Shown here: one piece after another, positions 9,065 to 18,333 of the stretch
Layout of the letters: each line of letters starts with the position of its first letter
How positions within the stretch are numbered: position 1 is the first letter of the stretch
From: UBA2421 sp002343075
GTDB taxonomy: Bacteria; Planctomycetota; Phycisphaerae; Tepidisphaerales; Tepidisphaeraceae
Length of the DNA: 64,000 nt
Direction: 5' to 3'
Assembly (NCBI GenBank): GCA_937982565.1
Contig: CALJLN010000003.1
Span: forward strand, 124,001 to 188,000
Notes under the pieces: generated by a model
The model's database searches: none
Told to the model about the DNA's origin: nothing
Seen by the model: the letters and a program-made list of their open reading frames with translations, nothing else
Made by a program: the position numbers and the translations under genes

Positions 9065-9907
9065 TTACGCCGTTGCCGCCGCCACGGTTTCCGACGGGGG
9101 CTCGATCGTGCCTGCGGTTTCGGGGGCTTCTTTGTCGCTCTCGGCTGCAAACTGCGAGCGCGAGCTGCGCTTCTTCGGCTTTTGAACCTCTTCGCCCTTT
9201 AGCTCATTGGCGCCGCGACCCTGCTTTCCTTCGATTGCCGCTTCGGCCAGTTCGCGAACGATCACTTCAACGGCGCGCATCGCGTCATCGTTGCCCGGAA
9301 TGGGAAGGTCGATCAAGTCGGGATCGCTATCAGTATCGATCAGCGCGATCGTCTTCACGCCCAGCTTCTTGGCTTCCTTTACCGCAATGTGTTCGCGGCG
9401 GGTGTCGATGATGAACATCAGCCCGGGCATCTTTTCCATTTTGCGGATGCCTTCGAGGTTGGCCTTGATCTTGTCCTTCTCGCGGCCGAGCGTGCTCTTC
9501 ATCTTCTTGCTGTAGTTCTCAATCGCACCGGTCTCCCAGAGCTTTTCCAACTCCTCGAGTCGCTTCAGGCGTTTGCGGATGGTGGTGAAGTTGGTGAGCG
9601 TTCCGCCGAGCCATCGTTCGCACACGAAGTGCATGCCGCACCGCGCGGCTTCTTCCTGCACGGCGTGGCGGGCCTGTCGCTTGGTGCCGACAAACAGCAC
9701 GTCTTTCCCGCTGGCAACGGTGTTTTGAATGAGCTTCTTGGCGCGAAGCAGGCCTTTGACCGTTTCGCGCACGTCGATAATGTGAATGTTATTCCGCTTG
9801 CCGTGGATGTAGGGCTGCATCTTCGGATTCCACCGGCTTACGCGGTGACCAAAGTGTACGCCAGCATCCACCAATGCCTTCACCAATTCTGCCTGAGACA
9901 ACGCCAT
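9065..9907 (-). CDS. rpsB: 30S ribosomal protein uS2
   Basis: The small-subunit protein shows LVDAGVHFGHRVSRWNPKM, FVGTKRQA, CERWLGGTLTNFTTI and the region DTRREHIAVKEA..GVKTIALIDTDSDPDLID. At 280 aa it is longer than the ~240-aa core. The extra ~45 residues form a low-complexity, charged, Ala/Glu-rich tail (QKPKKRSSRSQFAAES onward), not needed for the fold. It is the first gene of rpsB-tsf. Confidence 0.98.
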   Translation of the reverse strand: MALSQAELVKALVDAGVHFGHRVSRWNPKMQPYIHGKRNNIHIIDVRETVKGLLRAKKLIQNTVASGKDVLFVGTKRQARHAVQEEAARCGMHFVCERWLGGTLTNFTTIRKRLKRLEELEKLWETGAIENYSKKMKSTLGREKDKIKANLEGIRKMEKMPGLMFIIDTRREHIAVKEAKKLGVKTIALIDTDSDPDLIDLPIPGNDDAMRAVEVIVRELAEAAIEGKQGRGANELKGEEVQKPKKRSSRSQFAAESDKEAPETAGTIEPPSETVAAATA

Positions 9908-10441
9908 AACTGTCCTTTCAACGACTTAACAATTGAAGTCGGCAGCCCGAGCGACGGCACAACGGCCAAGACGGTTCGTCGCCTTGAGGCTTAAACAAGG
10001 TCCATGAAAAGAAGATGTAAAATGCCCGCGGCGAAGAAACCCACCCTCATGCCCGACGCAGGCCCTGTTTCTTGGCAAAACAGGAAGGTCAAAGATATCG
10101 AATCTGTCCAGTTCATGCAAGCATCTCGGTAGAATTCGTTCAGGTAAGAGTTCGAGGAGGAGCCTCGCTAGGCATCGCCGTAAGTGTATTTTTGACAGAT
10201 ATTTATGATCGTTCCCAGCTGAGGGCTGCCCGGACCAGCGAAACAGCCTTTGTAGCCAGAATGGTCAGGGTCATTGCGTCCCACGGACCACCCGTGCGTG
10301 CTCAACGAGCGGAACTGCGTCGAGAGAGACAAAAATCTTACCGCAATAGGGATTTTACTTGAGGCTGCGCGCCGCTCCGCGTACAAAATACGGGTCGTTC
10401 ACTTCGTTTCGGGCACCACATCTTTGTTTGGGAGAAAAACT
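9908..10441. other. Divergent intergenic region, rpsB / PEP-CTERM gene
   Basis: About 530 bp hold the leaders of two divergent genes. I see no convincing gene. A TTGACA (10192-10197) has no -10 hexamer at proper spacing. Several short frames open here but have no ribosome-binding site or recognisable protein. Confidence 0.5.
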
Positions 10442-11728
10442 ATGCGTTGCAGCGTCTTACTCGCCGGGCTTCCGCTGGCATTTGCCACGTCGTCGGTATT
10501 GGCACAAGTACAGGTCGATCTTGTTGCGCTCGTTGGCGCGCCGCTCACTGGCTGGGATGGCGGGGTGGTTACCTCACTCAACACGCCGTCGGTGAACCAA
10601 CTGGGCCAACCGGGGTTTACCGGTGCGGTCGTCAACGGTGCTGGAACAACTAACTTTGTCTACACGCGCGACAAGATCGTCCATGTGAACGCCAACGTCG
10701 TTTCTCCAGTCCTCACAGGTGCCGAATCGCAGGTGGGAATCAGCAATACGGGTGGCTTTAACTTTAGCCCAAGTGCCGATGGTGGCGATTCGGTCTACAC
10801 GCAGAATGGACTGCTGCTTCGCGCGGGCGATCTTGCGCCGGGCTTGCCGGGGCAGAACTCGGTGTTCAACAGCCGCCCGCTGATGGCCGCCGACGGTTCG
10901 CCCTTCTGGATCGGTGGGGTGGGGCCTGCTGCCAGCACCACGACGCGCGTCCTTTACAGCGCAACGCCCGCAGGGGTCATTACGCCACGTCTGGTAGGCG
11001 GGGCCGCGGTCGGCGGTACCAACATCACCGCGACCGGACTCGATTTCGGCTACAACGTTTCTACCGATGGCAACCATTTTATCAACCGCGTGATTTTCAC
11101 GGGCCCCACGGCGACCGACCAGGGAGTGGTTGTCGATGGCACGACCATCGTCGCGCGTGAAGGGAGCATTCCCGGCGGTGGGTCTGCGGCCTGGCAGGCG
11201 TTTCGCTCTGTCGATATCAACAACGCTGGCAACCACATCGTCTACGGTGACGACGCCGGCCCGACCGCAACCGATGACATCCTCGTCTACAACGGCAATG
11301 TGATCGTTCGGCAGGGTGATACCCTCGCCGGGCTGACACTGGGCACCACGATTGATGCTGCAGCAATCAACAATCTTAACCAGATTGTCCAGCTATGGGA
11401 CTTACCCGGGACGTCTCAGGAAGGACTGTTCTTTGGCCATGCCGACAGCATTGGTGATTCAATTTTGCTCGGCCGCACTGGCGACCTGCTCGACGTGAAT
11501 GGCGATACCGTCGCCGACTACACGCTCACGGATTTCAACGGATCGTCAACCATCAGCAACCCGATCGATTTGGGAGATGGTCCGAAGATCTACGTAGACG
11601 TAGACCTGATTCCCATCGGCGGGACTGCGGCAGTAGAAGCGATCATCGCGTTTACTGTCCCCGAACCGGGGTCGGTTGCATTGGCGGGCATCGCGGCGCT
11701 GCAATTGCTTCGTCGCCGACGGGCGTAA
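10442..11728 (+). CDS. Exported PEP-CTERM sorting-domain protein of unknown function
   Basis: This 428-aa protein has a signal peptide (MRCSVLLAGLPLAFATS, cleavage after SVLA) and ends in a PEP-CTERM tail: the VPEPGS motif, a short hydrophobic helix and RRRRA. PEP-CTERM tails direct proteins to exosortase-dependent cell-surface sorting, usually in exopolysaccharide producers. The body is Gly/Thr/Asp-rich. It contains repeated 'VYNGN..VRQGDTL' and 'VVDGT..VAREGS' units that look like beta-repeat modules of the choice-of-anchor/DUF7453 type. The start is set by GGGAGAAA 6 nt before ATG 10442. The gene is followed by a strong terminator. Exosortase is not in the window. Confidence 0.8.
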   Translation: MRCSVLLAGLPLAFATSSVLAQVQVDLVALVGAPLTGWDGGVVTSLNTPSVNQLGQPGFTGAVVNGAGTTNFVYTRDKIVHVNANVVSPVLTGAESQVGISNTGGFNFSPSADGGDSVYTQNGLLLRAGDLAPGLPGQNSVFNSRPLMAADGSPFWIGGVGPAASTTTRVLYSATPAGVITPRLVGGAAVGGTNITATGLDFGYNVSTDGNHFINRVIFTGPTATDQGVVVDGTTIVAREGSIPGGGSAAWQAFRSVDINNAGNHIVYGDDAGPTATDDILVYNGNVIVRQGDTLAGLTLGTTIDAAAINNLNQIVQLWDLPGTSQEGLFFGHADSIGDSILLGRTGDLLDVNGDTVADYTLTDFNGSSTISNPIDLGDGPKIYVDVDLIPIGGTAAVEAIIAFTVPEPGSVALAGIAALQLLRRRRA

Positions 11729-11755
11729 CCGGCAACCACTGACACCAGAAGTAAT

Positions 11756-11791
11756 AAATCTCCCCTCCTGAAAACTCGGGAGGGGAGATTT
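11756..11791. terminator. Bidirectional terminator
   Basis: AAATCTCCCCTCC at 11756-11768 pairs perfectly with 11779-11791 around a 10-nt loop, with A/T tails built into both stem ends. It sits between two convergent genes and touches the stop of the minus-strand gene (11792). Confidence 0.8.
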
Positions 11792-12403
11792 CTACCAGCC
11801 GAACCGTTCTTCTTTCCACGGGTCGCCATGCATGTGGTAGCCATTTTGCTCCCAGAAACCGGGAGCGTCGGTGGCGCGCAACTCAATTCCACGCAACCAC
11901 TTAGCACTTTTCCAAAGGTAGAGTTGCGGCACCAGCCCGCGCAGCGGCCAGCCGTGGTCGGGTTCGAGGTCTTTGCCTTCCCACTGGTATGCGAGAATGC
12001 AATCTTCGCGGGTGAATTCATCTAGCGGCACGTTGACTGTAAACCCGGCCTCGCTGTGGCACATGACGAACTTTGCTTCGGGCTTTGGGCGGGCGCGCTC
12101 GATGATCGCCTTGGTGGGCACGCCTGTGAAGGTGTTGTCCAAACGACTCCAGTGTGTGACGCAGTGCATATCGCAAAAGACATCGACCGCAGGCAGGCCG
12201 CGGATGTCAGCGTAGCTTAGCTCGTATGGCCCATCGCACAGCCCAAAGACGCGCAGCCTCCAGTCGGCACGCGTCGGATCGACCTTGGGCACGTCGCCAT
12301 AGTGCAAGACAGGCCATTTCGCCGTGAGTGTCTGCGCCGGCGGGGTGCGAGCAGCGGGGGTGCCTCTTTGTGTGTCGGGGCTGATGATTCGGGGTCTGCT
12401 CAT
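11792..12403 (-). CDS. Sulfite oxidase/YedY-like molybdopterin-binding protein
   Basis: This 203-aa protein fits the oxidoreductase molybdopterin-binding domain. It has WRLRVFGLCDGPYELSYADI near the N-terminus and DMHCVTHWS, whose Cys should ligand molybdenum. Further on are VPLDEF..DCILAY and the late 'DHGWPLRGLVPQLYLWKSAKW' region. It is a compact single-domain form without a twin-arginine signal, so it is probably cytoplasmic, unlike MsrP. The substrate is unknown. It lies 26 bp after speA on the same strand. A TATAAT hexamer (minus strand, 12412-12417) just before the ATG would also allow a nearly leaderless transcript of its own. Confidence 0.85.
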   Translation of the reverse strand: MSRPRIISPDTQRGTPAARTPPAQTLTAKWPVLHYGDVPKVDPTRADWRLRVFGLCDGPYELSYADIRGLPAVDVFCDMHCVTHWSRLDNTFTGVPTKAIIERARPKPEAKFVMCHSEAGFTVNVPLDEFTREDCILAYQWEGKDLEPDHGWPLRGLVPQLYLWKSAKWLRGIELRATDAPGFWEQNGYHMHGDPWKEERFGW

Positions 12404-12429
12404 AACCGGCCATTATAGGCGCGGAACAG

Positions 12430-14409
12430 CTACTCGAGGTAGGTGTACCCTTCAAGTCCGTTTTCATAGAACTTCAACAGCAACCGGGCTTCCTCAGTGC
12501 TGAGCTTCTGATCCTTCAAAGCCCGCTCGACTGTCTTGAACATGGCGCGCTTGAGGTCGTCGGCGTCGAACTGTACATAATTCAACACCTCGCGCACTGT
12601 GTCCCCTTCAATAACTTCATCAATGCTGAACGAGCCGGTGTCGTCAATAGTCACATGCACAGCGTTTGTATCGCCGAGAAGGTTATGAAGGTCCCCTAGG
12701 ATCTCCTGATAAGCCCCCACCAGAAACACACCAAGCAGGTAATCGGTGTTGTCATAGGGATGAAGTTCGAGAACGCTCTTCACATCGCGCTGGTCGATAA
12801 ACCGATCCACCTTTCCGTCGCTGTCGCAGGTGATGTCGGCAAGGATGCCCCGGCAGGTAGGTTCCTGCTTGAGCTTGTGAATCGGCATGATCGGGAACAA
12901 CTGATCGATCGCCCAACTGTCGGGCATCGATTGAAAGATGCTCATATTGCAGAAATAAGTATCCGAAAGCTGCGCCTCCAGCCCGCAGAACTCTTCGGGA
13001 ACGTAATCCATCCTGCGGACGATGTTGAGGATTTTCGCTGCCAGACCAAAGTAGAGCTTCTCCGCCAGGCTTCGCTGCTCAAGATTGCAATAGCCGAGGT
13101 TAAACAGGCTGAGCATGCTCTCTTTGGCGAGCTGCGCGTCGTGATAATACTCGGTGAAATTCGTCTCATTTACGCCGACAAACGCGTCAAAAAGGTTAAT
13201 CACTGGCTGAGGCATGGTCTTTCGCTGCTCTGCCGTGAGTTCGACCGGGAGATCAAAGCGGTTGAACCCGCTCCAGCCGATGACGTTGAAGACCAGCACG
13301 CTGTGATATGCCACCATCGCCCGGCCCGATTCGCTGAGAATGGTGGGGTGTTCTACGCCGGCACCATCGCAGATTTCCTTGATGTGAAAAACCACGTCGT
13401 TGGCGTATTCCTGCAGGCCATAGTTAATGCTCGATTCGTAGCTGCTCTTCGACCCGTCATAATCGACGCCCAAGCCGCCGCCGACGTCGATCATCTTTAA
13501 GCCGGCACCGAGATTCTGTAACTCGGTGTAAACCCTTCCCAGTTCAATGATTGCAGCTTTGATGTTGTGAATGTTGTTGATCTGGCTGCCCAGATGAAAA
13601 TGCAGCATATTGAGACAATCGCCCATGCCATGGGCGCGGAGATATACCAGTGCGTCCATCACCTCGCTGATAAACAGTCCAAACTTGGATCGAACTCCGC
13701 CGGACTCCTGCCATCGCCCGGCACCCCGGGCCGAAAGCTTCACGCGCACCCCGATACTTGGGGTGACGTTATGCAGCTTGGCGTATTTCACCAGCAGTTC
13801 CAGCTCGCTGAACTTTTCAACGACGGGGATGATGTTTTTGCCGATCTTGGTCGCGAGAATGACGGCTTCGATGAATTCATCATCCTTAAAACCATTACAG
13901 ACGATCGGCGTTTCGTTGTCTTGCACGACCGCCATCACTGCCAGCAGTTCGGGTTTGCTGCCTGCTTCAAGACCGAACTTGTAGGCTTTGCCAAACCCGT
14001 GAATCTCCTCCACCACATGCCGCTGTTGGTTGACCTTGATCGGGTAGAGGCAGCGGTAGGTTCCCTTGTAATCATGCTCCCGGATGGCGTTGGCGAACGC
14101 ATCGTGGAGTTTTTGCACACGGTGCTGCAAAATGTCTGTAAATCGAAGCAGGACAGGCAGTTGGATATCTCGCTCGCGGAGTTCGTCCACGAGCTTTTTC
14201 AAATCAATATTGAGTGCCGGGTTCTGAGTCGGATGAACCGCGACATGCCCGTGGTCGTTCACGGAAAAGTAGCCCTGGCCCCAGTTTCGGATGCCATATA
14301 GCCGAGCGGCGTCTTCGATCGTCCAGGTCTTAGGTTGCATGGGGCTAGCAAGGCCATTGCGGTTGCCGGCGGGAACCGAAGGAAGAACCGGCTGCGCGTG
14401 CGTGGTCAT
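12430..14409 (-). CDS. speA: Biosynthetic arginine decarboxylase
   Basis: This PLP enzyme converts arginine to agmatine, the first step of the ADC route to putrescine. At 659 aa it matches the E. coli SpeA length (~658). The PLP lysine is K125 in YPIKVNQQ. Other family segments are YKFGLEAGSKPE, GVRVKLSARGAG, FHLGSQINN, DVGGGLGVDYDG and SESGRAMVAYHS. I set the start at ATG 14409 because the longer frame to 14568 runs into aguA and adds 53 unrelated residues. It is the third polyamine gene of the minus-strand run aguB, GxxExxY, aguA, speA, and lies about 118 bp after aguA. Confidence 0.96.
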   Translation of the reverse strand: MTTHAQPVLPSVPAGNRNGLASPMQPKTWTIEDAARLYGIRNWGQGYFSVNDHGHVAVHPTQNPALNIDLKKLVDELRERDIQLPVLLRFTDILQHRVQKLHDAFANAIREHDYKGTYRCLYPIKVNQQRHVVEEIHGFGKAYKFGLEAGSKPELLAVMAVVQDNETPIVCNGFKDDEFIEAVILATKIGKNIIPVVEKFSELELLVKYAKLHNVTPSIGVRVKLSARGAGRWQESGGVRSKFGLFISEVMDALVYLRAHGMGDCLNMLHFHLGSQINNIHNIKAAIIELGRVYTELQNLGAGLKMIDVGGGLGVDYDGSKSSYESSINYGLQEYANDVVFHIKEICDGAGVEHPTILSESGRAMVAYHSVLVFNVIGWSGFNRFDLPVELTAEQRKTMPQPVINLFDAFVGVNETNFTEYYHDAQLAKESMLSLFNLGYCNLEQRSLAEKLYFGLAAKILNIVRRMDYVPEEFCGLEAQLSDTYFCNMSIFQSMPDSWAIDQLFPIMPIHKLKQEPTCRGILADITCDSDGKVDRFIDQRDVKSVLELHPYDNTDYLLGVFLVGAYQEILGDLHNLLGDTNAVHVTIDDTGSFSIDEVIEGDTVREVLNYVQFDADDLKRAMFKTVERALKDQKLSTEEARLLLKFYENGLEGYTYLE

Positions 14410-14527
14410 CTTTGTTTCAAACTCCAAAACGCCGGATTCCCGCCCGGCATGTGTGAATGGTATCAGGTTTGCGCACAAGTCAAGTAAATCAAAAATTTTT
14501 TGGCCCAGCGAGCACGTGCCCGCCGCC

Positions 14528-15613
14528 CTAAAACTTTGGCTGTTGCTGCGTGAAGCAGTGAATCGCACCGAGGCCCCAGATCAGGTCGGTGCAATCCACG
14601 CCGATCACTTCGTGCTTTGGACAAAGCGATTGGAGAATGTCGATTGCCTTCTTATCCGTCTTCTTCTTGCGAAATGTCGGCATCAGGATAGCGCCGTTCA
14701 CAAAGTAAAAATTCGCATAACTCGCCGGCAACCGCTGGCGATCCACTTCTACGATGCCCGGCGTCGGGAGTTCGACGATATGAAACGGCTTTCCGTCCTG
14801 ATCCCGCGCGCCGTTTAGCCGCTTGAGGTTCTCCTGCAGCGGCTCAAAATTGGCGTCGGATTTGTCGTGTTCGACGATTGTGACGATTGTGTTGTCGTTG
14901 ACAAACCGCGACAGGTCGTCCACATGCCCGTCTGTGTCATCGCCTTGAATGCCGTCGTCCAGCCACACCACATGCTTCTGCCCGTAATACTCCTTCAAGT
15001 AGCGCTCCACTTCCCACTCTTTCAGCAGTGGGTTGCGATTACTGTTGAGCAGCACTGACTCCGTCGTGAGCACTGTGCCTTTACCATTGAAATCAACGGC
15101 GCCGCCTTCCATGACGATCTTGGGATAAAAGACGGGGAGATCAAGCAATTCAGCGATTTCAGTCGGCACAGCGTCGTCGTCGTCCCAACCGTCATACTTC
15201 TGGCCCCATGCGTTGAAAACCCAATCAACCACCGCCGCCTCAGTTTTGCCGCGGAGGCCCTTGCGCAGGACAAACGCCGGGCCATGATCCCGGCACCAGC
15301 TTTCGTTGGTCTTGATGTGGTAGCACTGCACGTTGTTGGTTGGGACTTTGTGCTCCTTCAAAGTCCGGAGCACGATTACCTCGTAGTTATAGTTCTCCAC
15401 GAGGATGTTGACCGTCTCCCGCTTGGAGATCTCCTTGATGATGCGGCAGATGTTGGGAACGACGTGCTCGTACCGATCTGGAAACGACGCTGCCTCCGGC
15501 CGGGGCCAACTCATCCATGTCGCGGCGTGCGGATACCACTCCGGCGGAAAGCTGTACCCCAACTGATTGGGCGTCCCGCGGGTGATGACTTTTAAGGTGG
15601 CTACTTTTTCCAT
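14528..15613 (-). CDS. aguA: Agmatine deiminase
   Basis: It hydrolyses agmatine to N-carbamoylputrescine plus ammonia (guanidine-modifying, PAD-like fold). The 361-aa protein has FPPEWYPHAATWMSWP at the start and the substrate/active-site segments DHGPAFVLR, EGGAVDFNGKGTVLTTESV and DDTDGHVDDLSRF. The C-terminal nucleophile C353 lies in GLGAIHCFTQQQ. All are intact. It lies between the GxxExxY gene and speA. With speA and aguB it completes arginine to putrescine without ornithine. Confidence 0.97.
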   Translation of the reverse strand: MEKVATLKVITRGTPNQLGYSFPPEWYPHAATWMSWPRPEAASFPDRYEHVVPNICRIIKEISKRETVNILVENYNYEVIVLRTLKEHKVPTNNVQCYHIKTNESWCRDHGPAFVLRKGLRGKTEAAVVDWVFNAWGQKYDGWDDDDAVPTEIAELLDLPVFYPKIVMEGGAVDFNGKGTVLTTESVLLNSNRNPLLKEWEVERYLKEYYGQKHVVWLDDGIQGDDTDGHVDDLSRFVNDNTIVTIVEHDKSDANFEPLQENLKRLNGARDQDGKPFHIVELPTPGIVEVDRQRLPASYANFYFVNGAILMPTFRKKKTDKKAIDILQSLCPKHEVIGVDCTDLIWGLGAIHCFTQQQPKF

Positions 15614-15628
15614 GCGATTACCAAAGAC

Positions 15629-16094
15629 TGCCCACGAATGGACACGAATAAGACACGAATGAAGAGATCAGAGTACAAGGCGCTGCCAGTCTAGCCGACC
15701 CGGGTCACCGAAGTTGATGAGCACGCCTACTTTCATTCTTGTTGCGGCCATGTAGTTGAGTATCTGAGCTTCTTCCTTGCTCGTAAGCCGCTCCATTACC
15801 TTGATTTCAACCACGACCTTCTCATAGCACAGCAGATCCGCCTTGTAACGACATTTCAGTTCACGGCCCTTGTAAAAGACCGGCAGCAACACCTGCGGTA
15901 AAAATGGAATCGACCGAAGGCCAAGTTCGATCTCCATCGCCTCCTGATAAACCGCTTCAAGAAAATTCGCCTTCAGTTCATTCTGCACCGCCATCGCCGC
16001 CCCCACAATCTCATAGACTTCCCGTGCAAGAATCAGCTCCGGCACGCGCAACTCCTTTCCCCATTCGTGTTTCATTGGTGAAGATTCGTGGGCA
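15629..16094. mobile_element. Inverted-repeat-bounded cassette carrying a GxxExxY gene
   Basis: TGCCCACGAAT at 15629-15639 is matched by its exact reverse complement at 16084-16094. Just inside the ends are more ACACGAAT copies: 15642-15649 and 15653-15660 on the left, and inverted at 16063-16070 on the right. The 466-bp unit contains exactly one gene and fills the gap between aguA (15 bp away) and aguB (5 bp away). I see no target-site duplication and no transposase, so this would be a non-autonomous element. Mobility is inferred, not shown. Confidence 0.45.
15668..16075 (-). CDS. GxxExxY family protein (PD-(D/E)XK nuclease-like)
   Basis: This 135-aa protein has the signature region NFLEAVYQEAMEIEL, in which the family Gly is Asn, then CRYKADLLCYEKVVVEIKV. 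The Asp of KADLL and the E-x-K of VEIKV form a PD-(D/E)XK-like set. The end (QILNYMAATRMKVGVLINFG) is typical. The biochemical role of the family is not established. The gene has no ribosome-binding site, has nothing in common with the polyamine genes around it, and is framed by inverted repeats, so it looks inserted into the aguB-aguA spacer. Confidence 0.88.
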   Translation of the reverse strand: MKHEWGKELRVPELILAREVYEIVGAAMAVQNELKANFLEAVYQEAMEIELGLRSIPFLPQVLLPVFYKGRELKCRYKADLLCYEKVVVEIKVMERLTSKEEAQILNYMAATRMKVGVLINFGDPGRLDWQRLVL

Positions 16095-16099
16095 AATCT

Positions 16100-17020
16100 C
16101 TACCCGATGAACCGTTTCGTCAAATCCCCATAAGCATCCACCCGTCGGTCGCGGAGGAACGGCCAGTGGGTGCGATGGTAATCCACCAAGTCCAGGTCGC
16201 ATTCGGTGATCAACACCTCCTCTTCTGCCACGGAAGCCTTCGCCAAGATTCGCCCGCCGGGGGCGGCGACGAAGCTTTGGCCCCAGAACTCGATGCCGTC
16301 GGTACTAACCGGCTTACCGTCCGGGCCGAGCACATGCTCATGGCCGATTCGATTGGGAACGGCCACAAAACAGCCATTGGCGACCGCGTGGCTTCGCTGG
16401 ATGACTTCCCAGCTTTCATGCTGCCACCGGCCATGCTCGGCCTTTTCCGCGGGGTGCCAGCCGATCGCGGTGGGGTAGAACAGGATCGCCGCGCCTTGTA
16501 ACGCGGTCAGCCGTGCTGCTTCGGGGTACCATTGATCCCAGCAGATCAGCACGCCGATTTTGGCATACTTCGTCTGAAATGCCTTGAAGCCCAGATCGCC
16601 AGGGGTGAAGTAAAACTTCTCGTAGTAAAGTGGGTCGTCAGGGATATGCATCTTTCGATACATCCCGGCTACCGAACCGTCGGCGTCAAACACTATCGCG
16701 GTGTTGTGATACAGCCCGGAGGCGCGCTTCTCGAAGAGCGACGCGACGATGACCACCTTATGCTTCTTCGCGAGCGTGGCGAATGCTTTGCTGCTGGGTC
16801 CGGGAATTGTCTCGGCGAGCTTGAAGCAATTGTAATCCTCTGACTGGCAAAAATACTGCGAACAGAAAAGCTCCTGCGTACAGATGATCTGTGCGCCCGA
16901 CCGGGCAGCGCGTTCGACGAGCGCCATCTGCTTCTTCCGATTGGCCGACACGTTTGCGGTGCAGGCCATTTGCGTCACGCCGATCTGAATCCGTCGGCGC
17001 GTACTGATTTTCTTTGCCAT
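16100..17020 (-). CDS. aguB: N-carbamoylputrescine amidase
   Basis: This nitrilase-superfamily enzyme hydrolyses N-carbamoylputrescine to putrescine, CO2 and ammonia. The Glu-Lys-Cys triad is E50 (IICTQELF), K123 (YRKMHIPD) and C160 (GVLICWDQW). The stretch CTQELFCSQYFCQ and the end THWPFLRDRRVDAYGDLTKR are typical of AguB. At 306 aa it is of normal length. An AAGGA site lies 7 nt before ATG 17020. It is the first gene of the polyamine run. Confidence 0.95.
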   Translation of the reverse strand: MAKKISTRRRIQIGVTQMACTANVSANRKKQMALVERAARSGAQIICTQELFCSQYFCQSEDYNCFKLAETIPGPSSKAFATLAKKHKVVIVASLFEKRASGLYHNTAIVFDADGSVAGMYRKMHIPDDPLYYEKFYFTPGDLGFKAFQTKYAKIGVLICWDQWYPEAARLTALQGAAILFYPTAIGWHPAEKAEHGRWQHESWEVIQRSHAVANGCFVAVPNRIGHEHVLGPDGKPVSTDGIEFWGQSFVAAPGGRILAKASVAEEEVLITECDLDLVDYHRTHWPFLRDRRVDAYGDLTKRFIG

Positions 17021-17202
17021 CGATCGTTCCTTTCCGCGGGCGAGTTTCGCCGACCGCGGGAGTTGTCACAAGTCCCGGACTGCCCGCGGTCAAGAAATAC
17101 GTCGGAACTTGGGATGTGTTCGTCACTGGCAATCCGATCGGTCGGTATGGGCGTCCAGTTGCGCCGCGGCGAGCAGGGTCGATCCGTCGTCAGGAAGGGA
17201 CG

Positions 17203-18156
17203 TTATCTCAGTGATAGCAGGAACCCCTCGATATTCGCCGCAAAATCGCCAAGCCCCGATTTGCTTCGCATGTCGGCGTCGGCGAGGCGCGTGACTGCGG
17301 CGCGGATGCCGGGCTCTCCCAGCCTTTGTGCCATCCGAATCAGCGAATCAGTTTGTGATGCAGGCCAGATGCGCAGATCCCTGGCGATGACAAATGCGGG
17401 GATTTTCTGCGCGTGTTTCAGTCGCACCCGGGTGAGTCGCTCGACCCAGATGGTCAGCCATGTCGAGGCGCGAAACTCCGTTGCGGGGTCGGTCTGGAGT
17501 AATTGCCGCCAGAGTTTGAGCGTATCGATGATGTTCCCTTCCGAGACCTTTTCGGTGAGCGCACGCATTTCCTGTTCGCGCTGAAATGCGACCGTTGTGC
17601 GGATGGCGTCCGCGGTGATCTTTCCGTTCTCGGCGATGAGTGCGAGCGTGCCCAGTTCGGTATCCAGCTTACCCAGATCCACGCCGATAAGATCGGCCAG
17701 TTGAGCCGCAGCGTCGGCCGGCACGGCGAGTTGATGCGCCTCCCGCGCGTGCCGAATGATCCACGCCGCCAATTCGGACTGCTTGGGCGGCTCACATTTG
17801 ATAACCGTGCCAACTTTTGCGATGAGCTTGGCAATCCGATGGGTGGACGGCAGCGACTTACAGCGAAGCACCAAGATCGAACTGTCGACCGGGTTGGCGG
17901 CATAGTCTTCCATCTGATCGCGAAATCTGGTGATAAACCCGTCCGCGTCTCGCAGAACAACAAGTTTTCCCCCGCCAAACATGCTGAATGAGCGCAATTC
18001 GTCGAAAACGTCACCCAATTCCGCGGTCTCCCCGTCCAGGGTCACACGGTTAGTATCCTTCGGCAGTGCGGCCAGCAGGGACTTCAGGGCGAGAATCTGG
18101 AGAAATGGTTCATCTCCAACAAGCGCGTAAATGCTTTTCTGATCAGACTTTGCCAT
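17203..18156 (-). CDS. holA: DNA polymerase III subunit delta
   Basis: This 317-aa clamp-loader subunit opens the sliding clamp. Family features are the N-terminal IYALVGDEPFLQILALKSLL, then LRSFSMFGGGKLVVLRDADGF, FRDQMEDYAANP, and a C-terminal helical domain that includes ALTEKVSEGNIIDTLKLWRQLL. No Walker A is expected in delta, and none is seen. The gene stands alone on the minus strand, with rplU divergent about 180 bp away. Confidence 0.9.
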   Translation of the reverse strand: MAKSDQKSIYALVGDEPFLQILALKSLLAALPKDTNRVTLDGETAELGDVFDELRSFSMFGGGKLVVLRDADGFITRFRDQMEDYAANPVDSSILVLRCKSLPSTHRIAKLIAKVGTVIKCEPPKQSELAAWIIRHAREAHQLAVPADAAAQLADLIGVDLGKLDTELGTLALIAENGKITADAIRTTVAFQREQEMRALTEKVSEGNIIDTLKLWRQLLQTDPATEFRASTWLTIWVERLTRVRLKHAQKIPAFVIARDLRIWPASQTDSLIRMAQRLGEPGIRAAVTRLADADMRSKSGLGDFAANIEGFLLSLR

Positions 18157-18333
18157 TAGCTTGCCTTATCCGGCCCGGGGAAGGATACCGTATCAAAGCC
18201 GAGTGAAAAAGCCTTGGGCACCGAGTTCATTGAATCAACCCCAAAAGAGCGGAAATGCCCGCAGTCTTGAAAACCGGTGGTCGGTCAGGTACATTTCCCG
18301 GCTCGAATTTTGGGACTGTTATCAGAGGAAGTC

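Noticed and set aside
10192..10210. TTGACA followed by TATGAT as a promoter
   Set aside because: The spacing is only 7 bp, too short for sigma-70.
14461..14500. Separate promoter for speA (TTGACT on the minus strand at 14478-14483)
   Set aside because: The best -10 candidate (TACCAT) is at 15-bp spacing and weak; cotranscription with aguA is equally likely.
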